Assembly: GCF_019469265.1 (NCBI RefSeq)
Contig: NZ_CP048268.1
Coordinates: forward strand, 2,063,001-2,127,000
Direction of reading: 5' to 3'
DNA from: Lactobacillus panisapium
GTDB taxonomy: Bacteria > Bacillota > Bacilli > Lactobacillales > Lactobacillaceae
DNA length: 64,000 nucleotides
The position numbers and the translations under genes were made by a program. Shown piece after piece: positions 48,419-55,964 of the stretch (positions are counted from its first letter, which is position 1; the number at the start of each line of letters is the position of its first letter). A model generated the notes under the pieces. It searched no databases. It saw nothing but the letters and a program-made list of their open reading frames with translations, and was not told the DNA's origin.

Positions 48419-48850
48419 TTATTCAACTTTTTCAAAAACCTCACAAACCATTGGCGCTTGCGGATAAAAAACGCGTTTTTTACTTTCATATTCTTTCTTG
48501 AAAAAATCATCGTGAATTTGTCGCCAATTTTTGTAGGTACCATCGCCTTCATGATAAGCATGTTCAGCGGAAATCTGATTGTAGGGGACAATCTCCACAA
48601 CTTTTTCACGAACCACGCAAACTGGTTTACCAGCCTCATCAAGAATAACACTCAATTCCCCCACTTGAGGCAATGGCCTATCTTCGTAAAATTCATAAGC
48701 AAAGGTAGTCGCAGTTTTGATACCACGGTTGACTTTATCAGCTAAACCGTTTTTGTCTGTACCAAATGACCAAGCATCAAACTTGGTACTCTCATCCCAA
48801 TTATGCTTTTGACAAAAATTACGCCAAAATTCTTTTACTTCTTGTTTCAT
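48419..48850 (-). CDS. ASCH domain protein
   Basis: 143 residues. The ASCH fold shows KTATTFAYEFY, LPQVGELSVILDEAGKPVCVV and the conserved WRQIHDDFF. ASCH domains relate to PUA folds and bind RNA or modified nucleosides; some members are amidohydrolases of N4-acylcytidine. ATG at 48850 overlaps the cytidine deaminase stop (TAATG). That coupling fits a role in cytidine-derivative salvage. Confidence 0.85.
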   Translation of the reverse strand: MKQEVKEFWRNFCQKHNWDESTKFDAWSFGTDKNGLADKVNRGIKTATTFAYEFYEDRPLPQVGELSVILDEAGKPVCVVREKVVEIVPYNQISAEHAYHEGDGTYKNWRQIHDDFFKKEYESKKRVFYPQAPMVCEVFEKVE

Positions 48851-49242
48851 TATAACCACCATTCTGGCGTCAATTCGCTCATTTTTACTACCCTATCATG
48901 CCGATAATCCATCATTACTTCAACATTCTGGTAATCTTTTTCCATCAACTGGACGATAAATTCACGGCATGCTCCGCATGGCGCGCCATTTTTGCCATTT
49001 GACATTAGGGCTAAGACACGGGACACCTTCGTTTCGCCCTGCGTAATCATGTTAAAAAGAGCATTTCGTTCAGCACATACTCCAAGACCACATGCCGTAT
49101 CAACGCAAACTCCTGTATAAATTTTTCCTGACTCACTTAAAACAGCTGCAGCTACCCCGCCAGCTTCCATATGTTCGCCAATTTGATGAAACCTCTGCAC
49201 TTGGCTAGCAGCTTCATACATTTTTTGCCATTGCTGATCCAT
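48850..49242 (-). CDS. cdd: Cytidine deaminase
   Basis: 130 residues, the small zinc enzyme. Zinc and catalytic residues lie in GLGVCAERNALF and GAPCGACREF (three Cys ligands, catalytic Glu in AER). It deaminates cytidine/deoxycytidine. It is translationally coupled to an ASCH protein downstream and preceded by a GNAT gene 24 bp away. Confidence 0.88.
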   Translation of the reverse strand: MDQQWQKMYEAASQVQRFHQIGEHMEAGGVAAAVLSESGKIYTGVCVDTACGLGVCAERNALFNMITQGETKVSRVLALMSNGKNGAPCGACREFIVQLMEKDYQNVEVMMDYRHDRVVKMSELTPEWWL

Positions 49243-49266
49243 TATTGTAATTCTTTCAAAATATTC

Positions 49267-49752
49267 TTATTTCTTTATTTCTTTTGCCATTAAAATAAAG
49301 CGATAAATACCGCCATTAGAAGCCTCGTCTTCTGACCCAGTAATGCGATAGCCTGCTCGTTGGTAAACTTTTTGCGCCCGCTTATTGAATTCAGCAACCG
49401 ATAAAATAATTTTATGGTACTTTCCGATTTGCTTCACATAGTCTTCAATCATTTGCATTAACTTTATGCCAAGGCCATGTCCCGTTAACTCCGGCGCCAT
49501 TCCTAGTCCAACTTCAACCTGACCATTCCTATCTTCAATCGGATCTAAACAAAAGAAGGCTGTCAGCTGGCCATCATCTGCCAAAACTTCAAAGTAATGT
49601 TTTCGCAATTCAGGCGTAATAATTTCATCGTAATCTTCCTGGTCATTTTCCATATCATAAAAGGAATATTCACCATCATAATGCCATTTAGTAGCAATTA
49701 TTTCTGCATTTTTTTGCGATAATTGCTGAATTTGGCTAAAAACTATTTTCAT
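49267..49752 (-). CDS. GNAT-family N-acetyltransferase
   Basis: 161 residues, a single GNAT domain. The acetyl-CoA loop is in VGLGMAPELTGHGLGIKLM, and the C-terminal strands show VAEFNKRAQKVYQRAGYRITG, of the RimI-like type. The substrate is unknown. The ribosome site is weak. First gene of the group ending with cdd and the ASCH gene. Confidence 0.85.
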   Translation of the reverse strand: MKIVFSQIQQLSQKNAEIIATKWHYDGEYSFYDMENDQEDYDEIITPELRKHYFEVLADDGQLTAFFCLDPIEDRNGQVEVGLGMAPELTGHGLGIKLMQMIEDYVKQIGKYHKIILSVAEFNKRAQKVYQRAGYRITGSEDEASNGGIYRFILMAKEIKK

Positions 49753-49908
49753 TTTAAAAAATCTTTCAATTATAGTAATAAAATAAGGTTTAAGATAAGT
49801 TAATTATACTATAGAATTTTGCTTAAATATAGATAAGATCTTAATTGGTTTATTTTAATAATCAATCGTTTTTTTCATTAAACTGGAAAATTGTAAAAAT
49901 TAGACATG

Positions 49909-49952
49909 CAAAAACGCTTCTGCCTGCATTACAAGTAGAAGCGTTTTTTAGT
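49909..49952 (-). terminator. Terminator after the SDR gene
   Basis: On the minus strand AAACGCTTCT and AGAAGCGTTT form the stem around a 15-nt loop and are followed by T-rich sequence. It lies 12 bp after the SDR stop. Confidence 0.75.
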
Positions 49953-49963
49953 AATAATATCTT

Positions 49964-50854
49964 TTACAAATTAATTCCTTGTCCACCAGTTGCACCATAT
50001 ACTTGACCAGTAACATAACTAGCCAAATTGGATGCTAAGAAGATATAAATAGGAGCTAATTCATCAGGTTGACCTGCTCTATCGAGTGGCTCTTCATGAC
50101 CAAAGCTAGGTACACCAGATTTTGGCTGACCACCACAAACTTGTAATGGTGTCCAAATAGGACCAGGAGCAACACTGTTAACCCGAATTCCCTTTGAAGC
50201 AAGTTCTTGTGCAAGGTTAATTGAAAAGTTAGCAATCGCTGCCTTGGTGGAAGCATAATCCAATAAAATTGGCGTTGGCCGGAATCCTTGAACTGAAGTA
50301 GAAGTTAAAATGACACTACCTGGTTTCATATGTGGAACTGCAGCCTTTGTCATTTCAAACATCGAAATAATATTAACTTCAAAAGTATCATGGACGCTAT
50401 CAAGGGACAGTTCTTCTAAACTGTCAGAGTGTTGCTGGATGGCAGCATTCATAACCAATAATTCCAAGCTACCAAATTCTTTTACAGCATCATTAACAAC
50501 ACGTTCAGCTTCACCGCGTTTACGTAAATCTGCTGGAAGCAAAACTGCCTTGCGACCGGCCTTTTCGATCAACTCGGCAACTTCTTTGGCATCTTCTTCC
50601 TCATCTGGCAAGAATGAAATAGCAACATCAGCGCCTTCTTTAGCAAAACCAATTGCTACCGCACGACCAATTCCGGAATCGCCGCCAGTTACTAGAGCGT
50701 GGCGCCCAATTAGTAATTCATGACCTTCATAATCAGCCATATCACCATCAGGTTTAGGATCCATCTTGCTTTGAAGTCCAGGGTAGTCTTGTGATTGCTC
50801 TGAAAATTCTTCATTGCGGTAGCGAGTTAACGGGTTTGATAAATTATTATCCAT
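49964..50854 (-). CDS. SDR-family oxidoreductase (general stress protein 39-like)
   Basis: 296 residues. An N-terminal extension of about 45 residues (QDYPGLQSKMDPKPDGDMADYEG) precedes the Rossmann motif ALVTGGDSGIGRA. The catalytic Ser-Tyr-Lys set is seen in TSTSVQG and DYASTKAA. The extended form matches the YdaD/YhdF stress dehydrogenases. GGGAG lies before the ATG. The substrate is unknown. Confidence 0.88.
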   Translation of the reverse strand: MDNNLSNPLTRYRNEEFSEQSQDYPGLQSKMDPKPDGDMADYEGHELLIGRHALVTGGDSGIGRAVAIGFAKEGADVAISFLPDEEEDAKEVAELIEKAGRKAVLLPADLRKRGEAERVVNDAVKEFGSLELLVMNAAIQQHSDSLEELSLDSVHDTFEVNIISMFEMTKAAVPHMKPGSVILTSTSVQGFRPTPILLDYASTKAAIANFSINLAQELASKGIRVNSVAPGPIWTPLQVCGGQPKSGVPSFGHEEPLDRAGQPDELAPIYIFLASNLASYVTGQVYGATGGQGINL

Positions 50855-51015
50855 ACTATGATCTCCCTTCTTAAAAATCCACCTTCAATTTACAGCGTTT
50901 GCATACGCAAAACAAAATATATGCTTACAATATTTAACAAATCATATTCTTTGATGTATTAAATTTTTTGTTTTATGATGGTGTTGATAATACTGTAGTC
51001 AAGGAGGCTATACCT

Positions 51016-51377
51016 ATGATTATACGTATAAGAAATTTTGGAAAAATATTTTCAACTTTTCTGGGGTTGCAAGTTTGGGTGAATATTGGATTCCCGTAAT
51101 TATTAACACACTTCTAGGATTTGTTTTAACCTGGATTGTGCAAACAATTTTAGGTCATTCCATTGAAGATATTTATACTTGGGGTGACTGGAGTGCTAAG
51201 ACAGGTTCACTAGTTATTAGTTTTATTGTTTGGCTTGCCACTTTATCACTAAGCATTCGGCGTTTACATGATACTAACCGCACGGGTTGGTGGATTTTAA
51301 TTAATATCCTGCCGTTTATCGGCCAGATCTGGTTTGTGATATTAATGCTCTGGCCTTCACTTCCAAATAATTATTAA
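51016..51377 (+). pseudogene. DUF805 membrane protein, frameshifted near its start
   Basis: A perfect AAGGAGG (51001-51007) lies 8 nt before ATG at 51016. That frame stops after 26 codons. The family sequence (YTYKKFWKNIFNFSG, LGEYW, SIRRLHDTNRTGWW) continues in another frame to 51377. One added T near 51021 would give a normal DUF805 start. The in-frame alternative, TTG at 51075, lacks a ribosome site and loses the N-terminal motif. It is either an indel mutation or a read error. Confidence 0.65.
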
Positions 51378-51380
51378 TAA

Positions 51381-51435
51381 AAAACGACTCAAATTAAATG
51401 TACGTAATTGACACAGTTAATTTGGGTCGTTTTTA
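51381..51435. terminator. Bidirectional terminator between DUF805 and merR-type gene
   Basis: AAAACGAC.CAAATTAA pairs with TTAATTTG.GTCGTTTT (one mismatch) and is flanked by A and T tracts. Confidence 0.7.
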
Positions 51436-51483
51436 TTTATTAAAGATTGTCTTTATCAAGTGCAAACTTACTTTAATGGTGAG

Positions 51484-51924
51484 TTATTGCACTTTTTCTT
51501 TTCCAGCCAAAATTCCTTCTAACCATTTTTTGCGGTCATCGCGGCAAACATCTAAGCTCTGCTCTTTAATTGCTTCATCATAAAAATTAATTTTGCGATC
51601 TATTATTTTCATTGATTTTTTTAAAGCAGCGATCTCTTCCGTTACCTTTTGTCGTTGCTGCAGAAACATTGCTTTTCGCTGCTCAGCCGTATCAATACCC
51701 TCTCCAACTAGCTTTAGGTATTTTTTGATTTCTTTTAGTGGCATACCGGTTTGTTTCAGGCAAATAATGGTATTGATAGTAATTAAGTCGCTGGCTTCAA
51801 ATTCACGAACACCACTTTTATTTCGCTTTACAAAGTTGAGTAAACCAATTTTCTCATAATAGCGCAAAGTGTAAGTACTAACTCCGAGCAAATCACTTAC
51901 ATCCTTGATTTGGTATTTTTTCAT
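51484..51924 (-). CDS. MerR-family regulator, NmlR/AdhR type
   Basis: 146 residues. The N-terminal MerR HTH is YQIKDVSDLLGVSTYTLRYYE. A Cys lies in IICLKQTGMPL at residue 55, where NmlR/AdhR regulators carry their aldehyde-sensing cysteine. A coiled-coil dimer helix follows. ATG at 51924 (AGGAG, 6 nt) is preferred to the preceding ATG. It diverges from an NmrA-like/zinc-ADH operon whose promoter has the 19-bp spacer that MerR activators remodel. Confidence 0.88.
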   Translation of the reverse strand: MKKYQIKDVSDLLGVSTYTLRYYEKIGLLNFVKRNKSGVREFEASDLITINTIICLKQTGMPLKEIKKYLKLVGEGIDTAEQRKAMFLQQRQKVTEEIAALKKSMKIIDRKINFYDEAIKEQSLDVCRDDRKKWLEGILAGKEKVQ

Positions 51925-52029
51925 CATGTTCTCCTGCCACTATTTACCAATCATAATTAACTTACTAAAAATAACTACTTTATCTTTAATATTAACACTT
52001 TCTATCAACTAATAAACTAGCAAAAAAAT

Positions 52030-52060
52030 TTGACTTAGAGTTGCTCGAAGGCAATATACT
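52030..52060 (+). promoter_or_regulatory. MerR-controlled promoter with 19-bp spacer and dyad
   Basis: TTGACT (52030-52035) and TATACT (52055-52060) are 19 bp apart. Between them CTTAGAG and CTCGAAG face each other around TTG (52034-52050), fitting the CTTxGAG dyad of NmlR/AdhR-type operators. Confidence 0.8.
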
Positions 52061-52090
52061 TTGTATTAATTAGAAAAAGAGGTGTTTTCA

Positions 52091-52735
52091 ATGAAATTAT
52101 TAATTTTAGCAGCAAACGGTCAAATAGCACGTTTAGTTGAAAATCGTCTTTTAACTGAGCCAGAATTCCAAGATATCAATTTGACGGTTGGCTTGCGCAA
52201 CGCCCAAAGACTGGCAAATTTAAAACCTAAGGTAAAAGTAATGGAAGTTGACTTAACTAATGCTAACGAAGTAAATGATGCCGTCAACGGCCAAGACATG
52301 GTTTTTGTAGCAGTAGTTGATCATACCGCGGGCAATGTTATTACTAAAAATGTAATTAGTGCCATGAAAAATAACCATGTTTCACGTGTAATATTTACTA
52401 ATATTTTGGGCATTTACAATGAAGTTGGCGGCGAATTTGGTCGGTGGAATCACGAATACACATTGCCCGGTTTGCAAACTGCAATTAATTCGGATAAGCT
52501 GCTTGCCGAGTCCGGCCTGCAGTATACTACCCTGCGTTTGCCATGGCTCAATGATCGAAATGAAATTAAATATACCATTACTACTCATGATGAACCGTAT
52601 GTAGGTGTTTCGGGTTCTCGTCAAAGCATTGCAGACGCTATTTTAAAAATAATTCGGGACCCAAATCTCTACGTTAACGATAGTATTGGCATTGCTGATC
52701 CAGCAACCCAAGGTGAAGATCGACCAGTATATTAA
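52091..52735 (+). CDS. NAD(P)-binding NmrA-like protein (atypical SDR)
   Basis: 214 residues. The N-terminal MKLLILAANGQIARLVENRL Rossmann loop, KVMEVDLTNANEV and TLRLPWLNDRNE match NAD(P)H-binding NmrA/YwnB-like proteins. These serve as redox sensors or quinone/aldehyde reductases. GAGGTG lies before the ATG. First gene under the MerR promoter and followed by a zinc alcohol dehydrogenase. Confidence 0.85.
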   Translation: MKLLILAANGQIARLVENRLLTEPEFQDINLTVGLRNAQRLANLKPKVKVMEVDLTNANEVNDAVNGQDMVFVAVVDHTAGNVITKNVISAMKNNHVSRVIFTNILGIYNEVGGEFGRWNHEYTLPGLQTAINSDKLLAESGLQYTTLRLPWLNDRNEIKYTITTHDEPYVGVSGSRQSIADAILKIIRDPNLYVNDSIGIADPATQGEDRPVY

Positions 52736-52748
52736 GGAGAAAATCAAA

Positions 52749-53789
52749 GTGAAAGCAGGAACATTTATTAAACCAGGCAAAGTAGAATTAAAAGACTACC
52801 CGATGCCAGAATTAAAATTAGAAAATGATGCAATTATCAAAATCGTCCGCTCTTGTGTCTGTGGCTCAGACTTGTGGTGGTTCCGTGGCATATCGCAGCG
52901 CAAGGCAAATTCGACTACCGGACACGAAGCAATTGGTATTGTTGAGCAAGTTGGTGCTGAAGTAACTCAAGTTAAACCCGGCGATTTTGTTATCGCCCCT
53001 TTTACGCACGGATGTGGACATTGTGCCGCATGCTTAGCAGGGTTTGATGGTAATTGTTTTAATCAGGGAAACGAAATTAACGGTGGTTACCAAGGAGAAT
53101 ACCTCAAGTTTCACAATGCTAATTGGGCCCTAGTAAAAATCCCCGGCAAGCCTTCTGATTATACTGCTGAGCAGCTAAATGACTTTTTAGCATTAGCAGA
53201 TGTCATGGCTACTGGCTACCATGCAGCTGCTAGCGCAGAAGTAAAAACTGGCGACACAACAGTCGTTTTCGGTGATGGTGCAGTTGGCTTATGCGGTGTA
53301 ATCGCAGCTAAACTACGTGGTGCAAAACGAATCATTGCCATGAGTAGGCACCAAGATCGGCAAAAATTAGCTGTTGAATTTGGTGCAACTGATATTGTGC
53401 CAGAGCGTGGTGACGAGGCTGTCAAGCGGGTATTAGAGCTAACTAACGGTAATGGCGCCGATTCGGTTTTAGAATGCGTTGGTACAAAACAGTCAATTCA
53501 AACTGCACTGCAAGTTGGTCGTCCTGGCGCAATTGTTGGCCGTGTAGGTGTGCCTCAGAACCCAGCAATTGATACAACCGCTTTATTCTGGAAAAATATT
53601 GGTTTGCGTGGTGGTATTGCCCCCGTTACTACTTATGACCGCGATATTCTGCTTGATGCGGTTTTAAGCGGTAAAATTCATCCCGGTAGAGTTTTTACCA
53701 AGAGTTTTAAATTGGCACAAATCCAAGAAGCCTATGAAGCAATGGATCAACGTGAAGCAATTAAATCTTTATTAATCGTTAACCAATAA
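52749..53789 (+). CDS. Zinc-dependent alcohol dehydrogenase
   Basis: 346 residues of the MDR superfamily. Catalytic zinc ligands lie in SCVCGSDLWWF and TTGHEAIG. The structural zinc loop is GCGHCAACLAGFDGNC, and the NAD loop GDGAVGLCG. GTG at 52749 follows AAGGAG and is chosen over upstream frames inside the NmrA-like gene. AdhR/NmlR regulators classically control such dehydrogenases, so it probably detoxifies an aldehyde. Confidence 0.92.
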   Translation: MKAGTFIKPGKVELKDYPMPELKLENDAIIKIVRSCVCGSDLWWFRGISQRKANSTTGHEAIGIVEQVGAEVTQVKPGDFVIAPFTHGCGHCAACLAGFDGNCFNQGNEINGGYQGEYLKFHNANWALVKIPGKPSDYTAEQLNDFLALADVMATGYHAAASAEVKTGDTTVVFGDGAVGLCGVIAAKLRGAKRIIAMSRHQDRQKLAVEFGATDIVPERGDEAVKRVLELTNGNGADSVLECVGTKQSIQTALQVGRPGAIVGRVGVPQNPAIDTTALFWKNIGLRGGIAPVTTYDRDILLDAVLSGKIHPGRVFTKSFKLAQIQEAYEAMDQREAIKSLLIVNQ

Positions 53790-53819
53790 GTTAATTACTC
53801 TTATTTTGGAAGGGAAGTA

Positions 53820-54248
53820 ATTAAAATTAACATCGTTTTTATTAACGCTAGTCAAAACCGTTCAGGAACTACTAGTCGCATGGGTCAAAATTATTTAAAT
53901 GGCCGAAAATACCAGCAAATCAATCTTGTTGATTATAAAATCTACCAAATTAATCAAAGCTATTCTGACGACCAATTTGACGAGGTTTTTGCAAAATTAC
54001 AACAAGCTGATTGGATTATTCTCGGTACCCCAGCCTATTGGCACTATATGAGCGGCTATCTAAAAACATTCATTGAAAGAATCGGTCAAAGCAAAGATTT
54101 TAATACTTTAGCCGGTAAAAAAATTTCTGTTTTTATCCAAGGGACTGATCCAACAGATGCCATTAAGCCAGTAACTGATGTTATCGCCCGTTTTGCCTCT
54201 GTTGCCAACATGAACTTTGTTGATATTCAAGAACAATTTATTAATTAA
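53820..54248 (+). CDS. Flavodoxin-fold NAD(P)H oxidoreductase-like protein with ATT start
   Basis: 142 residues if begun at ATT 53820: KINIVFINASQNRSGTTSRMGQ supplies the first strand and flavin-phosphate loop of the fold. ILGTPAYWHYMSGYLKTFIER is the NADPH-quinone reductase-like signature. The only ATG, at 53880, would cut off that loop. AAGGGAAG lies just upstream of the ATT codons. The start is therefore either a rare non-AUG codon or a mutated one. It is about as similar to the next gene as a tandem duplicate would be. Confidence 0.65.
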   Translation: MKINIVFINASQNRSGTTSRMGQNYLNGRKYQQINLVDYKIYQINQSYSDDQFDEVFAKLQQADWIILGTPAYWHYMSGYLKTFIERIGQSKDFNTLAGKKISVFIQGTDPTDAIKPVTDVIARFASVANMNFVDIQEQFIN

Positions 54249-54250
54249 AA

Positions 54251-54272
54251 ACGTGAATAGAATGTTTCACGT
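54251..54272. repeat. Inverted repeat between the two flavodoxin-fold genes
   Basis: ACGTGAA and TTCACGT surround 8 bp. There is no U-tract. It may be an RNA hairpin or an operator; nothing decides. Confidence 0.35.
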
Positions 54273-54305
54273 AAAACAATTTGACACTATTAGGAGGTAA
54301 GAAAA

Positions 54306-54926
54306 ATGAATAAGAAGTTTAATCTGCTGAAAAAACTGGCAATTTTTTTAGCAATCATTGGCCTAGTAGCAGGAACAGCCGTAATCACAACACGCTTAAA
54401 TTCTGATTCTAGTTCTGTTACGGCCAAATCCAAAGCAAAAAAGAAATTTGTTAAGCCGCGCCAAACTAATCAAGGTGCCAGACGGGTATTTATTAACGCT
54501 AGTCAAAATAAAGATGGTAATACGGCCAATCTTGCCAAAAAACTATTTGGAAGCAGCTCATACAAACAAATTAATTTAGTCGATTACCGCATTCCCCAAA
54601 TCGGCCAAGGAGATGGCGACTTCCCTAAAGTATGGAACCAATTAAAAGGTGCCGATGTTATCGTTATCGGAACTCCTGTTTATTGGTCAAATATGTCGGG
54701 CTATTTAAAAACTTTTATTGACCACCTAAACATCAATAATGACCTTAAAGGCAGTGATTTATACGTTATTGTCCAAGGAGCTGACAGTAACCAAACTTTG
54801 GCTATTAATTCAACTTATGGAACACTAAACCGTGTTTCTAAAAGATTTGGTCTGAATTTTGTTGGTATCGCACAGACAAACTCACAGGCAAATACTTTAC
54901 ACAATAAGATGATTGGCAAAAAATAA
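54306..54926 (+). CDS. Membrane-anchored flavodoxin-fold protein
   Basis: 206 residues. A basic N-terminus and one hydrophobic segment (about 11-30) are followed by a Lys-rich linker (SVTAKSKAKKKFVKPRQ). A flavodoxin-like domain then starts RRVFINASQNKDGNTANLAK, with VIGTPVYWSNMSGYLKTFIDH. The domain is a paralogue of the preceding gene. AGGAGG lies before the ATG. The layout predicts a signal-anchored protein whose flavin domain faces outside, unusual for this fold. A cytosolic orientation cannot be ruled out. Confidence 0.75.
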   Translation: MNKKFNLLKKLAIFLAIIGLVAGTAVITTRLNSDSSSVTAKSKAKKKFVKPRQTNQGARRVFINASQNKDGNTANLAKKLFGSSSYKQINLVDYRIPQIGQGDGDFPKVWNQLKGADVIVIGTPVYWSNMSGYLKTFIDHLNINNDLKGSDLYVIVQGADSNQTLAINSTYGTLNRVSKRFGLNFVGIAQTNSQANTLHNKMIGKK

Positions 54927-54982
54927 TTTGATAACGATTACACATAACTAAAACGCATCCCTTGTGTAACAACGTTTATCTC

Positions 54983-55020
54983 AGTCACAATAGTTCTTAT
55001 AACTGCTGTGACTTTTTGTT
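54983..55020 (+). terminator. Terminator of the MerR-controlled operon
   Basis: AGTCACA and TGTGACT form the stem with an inner AGTT/AACT pairing, followed by TTTTGTTTT. It ends transcription after the anchored flavodoxin gene. Confidence 0.75.
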
Positions 55021-55167
55021 TTAACACTTTTTTATTCACTCTTAAATAAGCTAATTAATTATAATAAGATGTTATAAAAACTAAATGTACCGCCACAATT
55101 TTTCTGAGCGTATCAAACCAATCTCTATTATGCCCTTGCTATAATGAGGTAACAGGAGGTGTATTTT

Positions 55168-55719
55168 ATGCACATTGAAAAATACTTCGTTAATTGGTCA
55201 CAAACTTTATTACGCGCCAAACCAACACAGCAAATATTAAAACAAATTGGCCAAACAACCAGTCATATGCCAAAAATATGGCAGGAATTGCACACCAAAA
55301 ATTATTCTTGGACTCAGGCTGGATTGGAGCAAGTGCAGAACTTATTGCAATACTGTGCGGGCCACAGCAAAAAGGTTCAAGTGCAATTAAAGCAACTCTC
55401 TCATGAAGCCAGTGCCCAGTTAATCCCCGTTTTTAAAAACCAAAATTTCTTAAAAATTTTAGCAGACAAAATGAAACTGCCGCCGCAAACTGTTAAAACA
55501 ATCCAAAATCTGCTAAATAAGTTTACTAACAATGGTAGTCCCTTCTCACCCGCAAGCTTGTTGATAATCGTGTTATTCATTGCCATGGGTGCGCAAGTAC
55601 CGCTGCTTTTCAAAGGATCATTTAGCGGTAAAAAAGTCTTAGTGACTGTCACTACCATTTTAGATTATGTTGCAACGGCACTACAATTGGCTCAACATTT
55701 TCAAAAAAATAAAAATTAA
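55168..55719 (+). CDS. Uncharacterised protein with C-terminal hydrophobic segments
   Basis: 183 residues, family not recognised. The N-terminal 130 residues are helical and basic (many Gln, Lys and Leu). They are followed by FSPASLLIIVLFIAMGAQVPLLF and a second apolar stretch VLVTVTTILDYVATALQL, so the C-terminus is probably a membrane hairpin. ATG at 55168 with AGGAGGTG is used. It is monocistronic, with a terminator on either side. Confidence 0.65.
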   Translation: MHIEKYFVNWSQTLLRAKPTQQILKQIGQTTSHMPKIWQELHTKNYSWTQAGLEQVQNLLQYCAGHSKKVQVQLKQLSHEASAQLIPVFKNQNFLKILADKMKLPPQTVKTIQNLLNKFTNNGSPFSPASLLIIVLFIAMGAQVPLLFKGSFSGKKVLVTVTTILDYVATALQLAQHFQKNKN

Positions 55720-55825
55720 GGAAATCGGTCATTACGACTGAGAATTTAAAAGCACCTCTACTTTTTTAAAATCAAACAAAGGCACTTGTAACGGCTCAAT
55801 AGTAGATTAGAAGCCAAAAAGTGAA

Positions 55826-55865
55826 ACATGATTCCGGTAATTTACCAGAGTCATGTATTTTTTTG
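55826..55865 (+). terminator. Terminator after the uncharacterised membrane protein gene
   Basis: ACATGA and TCATGT enclose an inner CGGTAA/TTTACC pairing and are followed by ATTTTTTT. Confidence 0.65.
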
Positions 55866-55885
55866 CAAAAAAACTTTCTAGTCAT

Positions 55886-55914
55886 GCAAAAACCCCATAA
55901 TTAATTATGGGGCT
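55886..55914 (-). terminator. Terminator of the DUF3737-malY operon
   Basis: CCCCATAATTAATTATGGGG (55893-55912) is a perfect 20-bp palindrome followed on the minus strand by TTTTTGC. It lies about 50 bp after the aminotransferase stop. Confidence 0.75.
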
Positions 55915-55964
55915 TAACTTCATTATAAATACTTCGTTAGAGCAGTTTAATTAGTGGGTTAACA

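Noticed and set aside
51075..51377. DUF805 as an intact gene starting at TTG 51075
   Set aside because: No ribosome site, and the conserved N-terminal motif lies upstream in the same frame; a frameshift explains the data better.
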